In this document: in pieces, positions 63,079-64,000 of the stretch
Position numbering within the stretch: the first letter of the stretch is position 1
How the letters are laid out: each line of letters begins with the position of its first letter
DNA from: Mycobacterium kyogaense
GTDB lineage: Bacteria; Actinomycetota; Actinomycetes; Mycobacteriales; Mycobacteriaceae
Direction: 5' to 3'
NCBI RefSeq assembly: GCF_003254575.1
Contig: NZ_QJUA01000014.1
Coordinates: forward strand, 1-64,000
Length of the DNA stretch: 64,000 nucleotides
Program-made: the position numbers and the translations under genes
The notes under the pieces: generated by a model
Told to the model about the DNA's origin: nothing
Databases searched by the model: none
The model's input: only the letters and a program-made list of their open reading frames with translations

Positions 63079-63435
63079 ATGTCCGAACAGCCCTTGCGCA
63101 CACTGTTCTGCCTCGGCAACAACCAGAATTTCTTCGACCTTCCGAAGGCAGACATCGGCCCGGTGTGGGAGGCGACCTGTGAGATGCTCACCAATCTGAA
63201 GAACATGGATGGTGTGCAGGTGATCGGCACCTTCGACGACGACTCCCACCAGGTCGGCCCGTCCTCCACGTGGCCCTGGACTGCTTACATCCTCGCTGAT
63301 GTCCGTGACCAACCCACCGTCAAGGACGCCTGCAACTTGCTCAGGACGACGATGGTCGGCGAGTACGCGCTGTGGAAGTTCTTCAAGATCGAAGCCCGGA
63401 TGGGTCGTGAACTCGTCATCCGTGATGACGTCTGA
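63079..63435 (+). CDS. iacB: IacB-like conserved protein
   Basis: 118 residues. LFCLGNNQNFFDLPKADIGPVWEATCEML, FDDDSHQVGPSSTWPWTAYILADV and LLRTTMVGEYALWKFFKIEARMGREL match the small IacB family as I remember it. The function is unknown; a dimeric alpha/beta-barrel fold is likely. It sits directly downstream of the IacA-like gene, the place iacB has in Pseudomonas. Confidence 0.7.
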   Translation: MSEQPLRTLFCLGNNQNFFDLPKADIGPVWEATCEMLTNLKNMDGVQVIGTFDDDSHQVGPSSTWPWTAYILADVRDQPTVKDACNLLRTTMVGEYALWKFFKIEARMGRELVIRDDV

Positions 63436-63461
63436 CCGCAATCGGCGTGAGAGGGGCAGCA

Positions 63462-64000
63462 ATGAGCGACAATCAGTCAGAGCAGGGCATCGCATTCGTG
63501 ACAGGCGCCGCCGGAGGAATGGGTAGCCACATTGCGAGCCGGCTGCACTCCGACGGCTACCGAGTGGTGTTGTCGGACATCGCCTTCGACAAGGCCCAGG
63601 ACATCGCGATGCAGCTCAGTCCCGACGGTTCGACAGCCATACCGCTGGAACTCGACGTTTCGCACAAATCCGGGTTCGTCGATGCGTTGGTAGAGGTTCA
63701 ACGTGTGTGGGGTACGCCCGATGTGCTGGTGAACAATGCCGCGATCACTCGAGCCGCGGACCTGATGACGCTGGCGGAGGACGACTTCGCCGAGGTGCTC
63801 ACCACCAACGTCAACAGTATCTTCTTCGGCTGTCAGGTCTTCGGCGCTGCGATGGCGGACCAGCAGTACGGGCGCATCGTCAACATGGCTTCCCTGGCCG
63901 GACAGAACGGCGGCACCGGCACGGGTGCGCACTATGCATCGTCGAAGGGCGCGATCCTCACCATCACCAAGATCTTCGCAAAGGAATTCGCTTCGGCAGG
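63462..64000 (+). CDS. iacE: Short-chain dehydrogenase, IacE-like, cut by the window end
   Basis: The first 179 residues of an SDR, starting at ATG 63462 after GAGAGGGG, with the right end outside the window. The cofactor loop TGAAGGMG (14-21), NNAA (91-94), Ser144 and the catalytic Tyr158-x3-Lys162 (HYASSKG) are all present, so it is a classical NAD(P)-dependent SDR (FabG-like). In the iac pathway IacE acts together with IacA to give the 3-hydroxy-2-oxoindole acetate derivative. The name follows from position after iacA- and iacB-like genes. Confidence 0.7.
   Translation, partial: MSDNQSEQGIAFVTGAAGGMGSHIASRLHSDGYRVVLSDIAFDKAQDIAMQLSPDGSTAIPLELDVSHKSGFVDALVEVQRVWGTPDVLVNNAAITRAADLMTLAEDDFAEVLTTNVNSIFFGCQVFGAAMADQQYGRIVNMASLAGQNGGTGTGAHYASSKGAILTITKIFAKEFASA

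Noticed and set aside
61840..63495. 551-codon open frame on the minus strand
   Set aside because: It is antisense to the IacA- and IacB-like genes, which have good ribosome binding sites and recognisable folds. The translated product has no domain and only reflects high third-position GC.
1..64000. CRISPR array, tRNA, rRNA or prophage genes
   Set aside because: No regularly spaced direct repeats, no tRNA-like cloverleaf and no phage structural or integrase genes were noticed.

Overview
The window looks like chromosomal DNA of a high-GC actinobacterium, most likely a fast-growing environmental mycobacterium (Mycolicibacterium type). This is inferred from a 13E12-type DUF222/HNH gene carrying a mycobacterial SOS box at its start, a close PepD (HtrA2) homologue, F420-type LLM oxidoreductases, a lycopene cyclase, DUF1905 and SRPBCC singletons, and many GTG/TTG starts. 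No tRNA, rRNA, CRISPR array or complete insertion sequence was seen. A probable transposase gene start lies at the extreme left edge.

0-6.4 kb is housekeeping and accessory: DUF222/HNH protein, lycopene cyclase, permease, RibD-like reductase, membrane protein, glyoxalase-fold protein and a P-loop kinase. 6.4-13.2 kb is a leftward operon-like run for amine or gamma-glutamyl-amine metabolism: glutamine-synthetase-like ligase, APC permease, class III aminotransferase, amidohydrolase and an Orn/Lys/Arg decarboxylase fold. Across an AT-rich promoter with a dyad lie a class II glutamine amidotransferase and an RpiR regulator (13.3-15 kb). Then come a kinase/phospho-lyase fusion, a large amidase and a TetR regulator that seems to start at ATC; the promoters of the fusion and the amidase share a motif.

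20.7-38.4 kb is mixed: FKBP lipoprotein, SRPBCC protein, alcohol dehydrogenase, PepD protease, ThiD, GAF-EAL phosphodiesterase, two LLM oxidoreductases, several VOC and NTF2-like proteins, a truncated WYL-type regulator, an AraC regulator, a large HPII-type catalase, an epoxide-hydrolase-like protein and an IclR gene with a 22-bp palindromic operator.

38.4-64 kb is a catabolic island. It contains a Rieske oxygenase with its permease and TetR regulator, and an APC permease/flavin amine oxidase pair divergent from an aldehyde dehydrogenase and cupin. A degenerate amidase, catB, catA and an IclR regulator follow, then a long rightward run: cyclase, second amine oxidase, small alpha/beta-barrel protein, APC permease, IacI-like protein, Rieske alpha and beta. 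A second aldehyde dehydrogenase and a soluble PAS sensor kinase run leftward, and rightward genes resembling iacA, iacB and iacE end the window. The set resembles the proteobacterial iac (indole-3-acetate to catechol) genes rearranged as I-C-D and A-B-E and joined to catBA. The proposed flow is arylalkylamine (perhaps tryptamine) by amine oxidase to the aldehyde, by aldehyde dehydrogenase to the arylacetate, by Iac-type enzymes to catechol, by CatA and CatB to muconolactone. The substrate is inference. A 16-17 bp motif recurs before three transcription units of this island.
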